From the NCBI RefSeq assembly GCF_003852495.1, contig NZ_QAJI01000005.1, positions 62,001 to 126,000 on the forward strand: 64,000 bases of DNA, given 5' to 3'. Below the pieces are notes generated by a model that searched no databases, had not been told where the DNA came from, and worked only from the letters and a program-made list of their open reading frames with translations. This stretch comes from Taibaiella sp. KBW10 (GTDB lineage Bacteria; Bacteroidota; Bacteroidia; Chitinophagales; Chitinophagaceae). A program made the translations under genes and the position numbers. Below, piece by piece: positions 61,701 to 64,000 of this stretch; within the stretch, counting starts at the first letter, position 1, and every line of letters begins with the position of its first letter.

Positions 61701-64000
61701 CAGATAAATACGGGAATGTTCTGCAACAAGCACAGGTTGCTTATGCCCGCAGACACGCCGATACCGGTCTTCCACAGGAGGTACAGGATGCTCAAGCACT
61801 TACTCATATTACCTGCACTGAAACCAATTATACTGTGGATGCGATAAATAATATGCATTACCGCCTACGGGTTCCTTTTGAAAACAGGTCTTTTGAATTG
61901 CGCACCACTCCTCCAGCGTCAGGCATTCTATATAATCCGGAGTCGCTCCGCACTGCGATCGGACAGGCCACAGAAATCGCGTATCATGAAACATCTGTTG
62001 CCGGTACGAAAAGGTTACTCAGCCACAGCAAAACAAAATTCTTAAGTAACGATACGCTTACTCCATTGGGCTTCGGCATCATAGATACCTTAGGCCTACC
62101 CTATCAAAGTTACCAGAAAGCCTGTACCGAAAACGGCTTGTACCATTGTTATGCGCACCGTGTAGATGGCAGCTTACTGGAAGAAGCGGGTTTTAAAACA
62201 CTTGATACGACAACAGATTATTGGCTGCCTTCCGGTACCGCCACTTACGAAACACCCGAACTTCGGTTCTATACCCCTGATACATTTATGGATCCATGGG
62301 GCAATAAGACTATAGTGGATTTTTGGAATGAAGATTACCTGCTACCCCTTAGTGTGACTGATGCATTAGGCAATCGCAACGAAGTCTTGCGCTATAATTG
62401 GTACACCCTGCAACCCGAGCGCATGCGCGATGCGAATCTGAATATCAATGAGATGGTATATGATACCCTGGGATTACCCGTAGCGATGGCCGTAAAAGGT
62501 AAGGATGAAGGTACTGAAGGGGATACGCTGGATCTGCTGGAGATCGACAGCCTAACAGACCTTGCCCACCAGCAAAGCTTCTGGCAAGATCCGGACAGCA
62601 TTGCAGAAGAACTACTACAAGGGGCCACCTGGCGCTGCGTGTACGATATGAATAGCCTCCCCGCCCGCGTAGGGATGATCGCCTGTACGGAACATAGCTT
62701 CGGATCGACGGTGAATGCACCTCAGCTCCTGATCCGTCTCAGCTACAGTGATGGTATGGGCCGGGTGCTGATGCATAAAGCCATTACCGGTGAACACCAG
62801 AATAAGCCCTGGCTGGGTACCGGCCGTACCGTTTATAACAACAAAGGCAATGCCGTGATGCAGTACGAGCCTTATTTCAGCAATACCCATCTCTGCGACA
62901 CTACAGAACAGGCCGCCGCACAAGGGGTTACGGCAAAAGTATTTTATGATCCCCTGGGTCGGGTATATCGTTCGCAAATGCCCGATGGCAGTTTTAGCCG
63001 TACGGAATGGACCGCCTGGCAGCAGGAAGTATGGGACCAGAATGATACGATACTCGAAAGCTGGTGGTATACCGAGCGCATTGGTGGCGCTTTAGGCGCA
63101 GCCGAGCAGCATGCCGCACAAAAAGCCGCCTTGCATGCCAACACACCTACGATTGTCCATACGGATAGCTTGGCTCGTGGCTTTTATACCATACAACAGG
63201 ATAGTCAAACCACCGATATCAAGAGTTATGAGCTCCTGGATATACAGGGACAAAGAATCAGTATGGTAGATGGACGCGGCTTACAGCCGCTTGCCTATCG
63301 CTATAATATGTTGCAGGCGCCTTGCCGCCAAGAAAGTATAGACAGCGGCACCGCCTATACCCTATTGGATGTAGCCGGGCAGCCACTCTATACCTGGGAT
63401 GCCGAAGACCGTAAAACCCTTATGGTTTATGATGCGCTGCGCCGACCCATTGCCCGTTATATGGCGATGGAAGAAGAGACTAGTCTGGTGGAACGCTGGA
63501 CCTATGGAGAAGACAGCACGGACGATACCGATCGCAACATGCGCGGACAGCTCCTGAAACATGAGGATGCCTCCGGCATACAGGAAATGATACAATATGA
63601 TTTTAAAGGTGCTCCTTTGGAAAGTACCCAAACCCTACTGCAAAGCCCAACCCTGACTGAAGTGGACTGGAATACACCCCCTGCACTCAGCACTGAGGTC
63701 TTTACCAGCACCATGCAATATGATGCCTTGGGCAGGCCGGTAATCACGACCGACCCGGGTGGGCATGAGCACCATTTTATATATGAGCGCTCCGGTGCTT
63801 TATACCAGGTGTACCTAGATGAAGATCCTTATGTGGATGGTATCATTTATGATGCCAAAGGACAAAGACAAGCCATCTGGTATGCAAATGGCACCAAGAC
63901 CAGCTATACTTATGATGAGTTGACCTTTAGCCTGCGCCGCCTGCTGACCGTAAGGCTAAGTACCAATGAGGTACTGCAAGATCTAAACTATGCCTACGAT
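58721..64000 (+). CDS. Tc toxin subunit B (SpvB/TcB-like, Rhs-containing), 3' truncated by window
   Basis: The frame is open for 1760 codons from ATG 58721 to the window edge, 14 bases after the TcA stop. It begins with a polar tail (QQEQQKQNSNGSQ) and the SpvB start PSIALPKGGGAIKGIDEKFT, then VNGTASVEIPLPLTGGRGGF and SISYNSGGGNSEFGLGWGLS. Four FG-GAP/VCBS-like calcium-loop segments follow (DLDGDGQRQIV about 490, DLDGDGRADIL about 548, DMSGDGMTDLV about 608, DISGTGAADIIY about 666). The TcdB middle domain has YRYRHGYYDHAEREFRGFGY (about 813). Rhs-type segments fill the end (LQDLNYAYD). TcB, with TcC, forms the cocoon that encloses the toxic cargo. Whether TcC is fused or separate, and what it carries, lies beyond the window. 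Confidence 0.92.
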   Translation, partial: MNPNQQEQQKQNSNGSQASKASPLEQYSVQPKKDEDSSPYYKSAAPSIALPKGGGAIKGIDEKFTVNAVNGTASVEIPLPLTGGRGGFTPALSISYNSGGGNSEFGLGWGLSLPAIQRKTDKKLPRYNDAQESDVFLLAGAEDLIPELDASGQRLIVTDGLYTIRRYIPRIEGLFARIEYICKGNNAWWRVTTKDNITTYYGMQQSSRIADPSDTSRIFKWFPDMVVDHKGNVQCFAYVTENFEQVPQSIYEKNRLNGTALCTNTYLKKVVYGNKTPYFIGDNQVWQPSLPDTTWLFESIMDYGDHVGESYTANQPWACRKDPFSGFHAGFEIRTYRKAERVLMFHRFTELNGGKPTLVRSLELQYQSDLRPDAETLETDYIIKATAKGYRLQTDETYTSKALPAMTMEYNALQWHTDIHKVAAEDFCGAPQGLSGPYQWIDFEGEGLSGILTEQADGWFYKNNLGDARFDSPKPIAEKPSFTGLGNSLQWQDLDGDGQRQIVEQGQVKGFWQLDGPDAHTEYKNNWAPFCPFEKVINIDWNSPFTKMLDLDGDGRADILITEDRAWTWWANEGKKGFDRGGSALVDSDEERGPVLLLRDALQSIFLADMSGDGMTDLVRIQNGEVCYWPNKGYGQFGAKVSMANAPFFETPSSFNPQYISLADISGTGAADIIYTGRNACIAYLNHSGNSFSDAIYINPLPATDAYCKLAVLDFLGNGTGCLVWSSPLPAHADAPIQYIDLMGGIKPYLLKQYHNGTGKTVSVSYKSSTQFYLEDKQEGIRWATRLPFPLHCIHTVSTYDSVSDSRFSQTYRYRHGYYDHAEREFRGFGYVETVDIDSVDHSTHSLDQEPVLSKSWYHTGAWIKEASLHETFAAEYLPIEGWDSPLSDNKGTPIIKLPNGMNAFEQREACRALKGSPLRQEVYALKAGQLPYIYTVTAFAYTVKKIQAVPEAPDHWLAPKHASFLNLNQQKIAFSCEGDLKDARIQQEFTLATDKYGNVLQQAQVAYARRHADTGLPQEVQDAQALTHITCTETNYTVDAINNMHYRLRVPFENRSFELRTTPPASGILYNPESLRTAIGQATEIAYHETSVAGTKRLLSHSKTKFLSNDTLTPLGFGIIDTLGLPYQSYQKACTENGLYHCYAHRVDGSLLEEAGFKTLDTTTDYWLPSGTATYETPELRFYTPDTFMDPWGNKTIVDFWNEDYLLPLSVTDALGNRNEVLRYNWYTLQPERMRDANLNINEMVYDTLGLPVAMAVKGKDEGTEGDTLDLLEIDSLTDLAHQQSFWQDPDSIAEELLQGATWRCVYDMNSLPARVGMIACTEHSFGSTVNAPQLLIRLSYSDGMGRVLMHKAITGEHQNKPWLGTGRTVYNNKGNAVMQYEPYFSNTHLCDTTEQAAAQGVTAKVFYDPLGRVYRSQMPDGSFSRTEWTAWQQEVWDQNDTILESWWYTERIGGALGAAEQHAAQKAALHANTPTIVHTDSLARGFYTIQQDSQTTDIKSYELLDIQGQRISMVDGRGLQPLAYRYNMLQAPCRQESIDSGTAYTLLDVAGQPLYTWDAEDRKTLMVYDALRRPIARYMAMEEETSLVERWTYGEDSTDDTDRNMRGQLLKHEDASGIQEMIQYDFKGAPLESTQTLLQSPTLTEVDWNTPPALSTEVFTSTMQYDALGRPVITTDPGGHEHHFIYERSGALYQVYLDEDPYVDGIIYDAKGQRQAIWYANGTKTSYTYDELTFSLRRLLTVRLSTNEVLQDLNYAYD
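58877..58884 (+). repeat. Run of eight G inside the start of the TcB gene
   Basis: The tract AAAGGGGGGGGAGC covers codons 53-55 (Gly-Gly-Gly). The reading frame is intact with eight G. A second run of six G lies at 58966-58971. Gain or loss of one G would end TcB early. Confidence 0.7.

Noticed and set aside
1-64000. CRISPR arrays, insertion sequences, tRNA or rRNA genes
   Set aside because: No regularly spaced direct repeats, no transposase-like protein and no tRNA or rRNA signature were seen. The inverted repeats found are single hairpins, most at gene ends.
48687-64000. A contractile injection system or prophage origin for the toxin genes
   Set aside because: No sheath, tube, baseplate, spike, integrase or lysis gene is present within the window. 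The motifs are specific to Tc toxins.

Overview
The window reads as a chromosomal segment of a Bacteroidota bacterium, most like a member of the Chitinophagaceae. The signs are a SusC/SusD pair, at least four secreted proteins ending in type IX secretion (T9SS) sorting domains, TAnnTTTG-type -7 promoter elements, a topoisomerase IV ParE of the Bacteroidota type, a DUF6607/HmuY heme locus, and moderate-to-low G+C. The placement rests on gene content only; there is no rRNA or tRNA in the window.

Layout. 0-6 kb: the 5' part of a secreted beta-propeller-like protein (runs off the left edge), a TPR sensor kinase with its NarL-type response regulator, and a T9SS-exported tandem DUF4394 protein. 6-9.4 kb: parE, a TrpG/PabA glutaminase, a CvpA-like membrane protein and a GatB/YqeY protein. 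9.5-17.3 kb: a leftward exported-protein block made of a T9SS protein with a good promoter, a lysyl-endopeptidase-like serine protease, SusC and SusD. 17.7-33 kb: mostly housekeeping and stress genes (a pseudouridine synthase, an LpxH-like phosphoesterase overlapping a glycosyltransferase, an M1 peptidase, a photolyase, a DUF1684 lipoprotein, fhs, a universal stress protein with a CRP-like site, a 35-residue-repeat protein), then a tetR-tolC-hlyD-emrB efflux operon with two matching operators. 33-39.4 kb: a YgjV-like protein, murF and tilS, two OmpH/Skp chaperones, murI, and a PchR-like AraC regulator. 39.5-42.4 kb: a putative aminolipid operon with a GNAT N-acyltransferase, a PlsC-like acyltransferase and a di-iron hydroxylase. 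42.5-46.7 kb: a heme-uptake operon (receptor, HmuY, DUF6607). 46.9-48.3 kb: a PNGase F-like deglycosylase.

48.7-64 kb: the most striking part, a Tc (ABC-type) toxin locus. A 3339-residue TcA pore/translocation subunit is followed 14 bases later by a TcB subunit (SpvB, FG-GAP and Rhs regions) that is open for 1760 codons to the right edge. The TcA carries a jelly-roll (LamG-like) domain after its TcB-binding domain. That part of the gene is clearly AT-richer than the DNA on either side, which suggests a domain added later. The TcC part and any toxic cargo lie beyond the window.

The secreted protease, the PNGase F-like enzyme, the heme-uptake operon, the Sus pair and the Tc toxin together suggest an organism that meets and degrades host or other eukaryotic glycoproteins. 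That is inference from gene content, not something the sequence proves.
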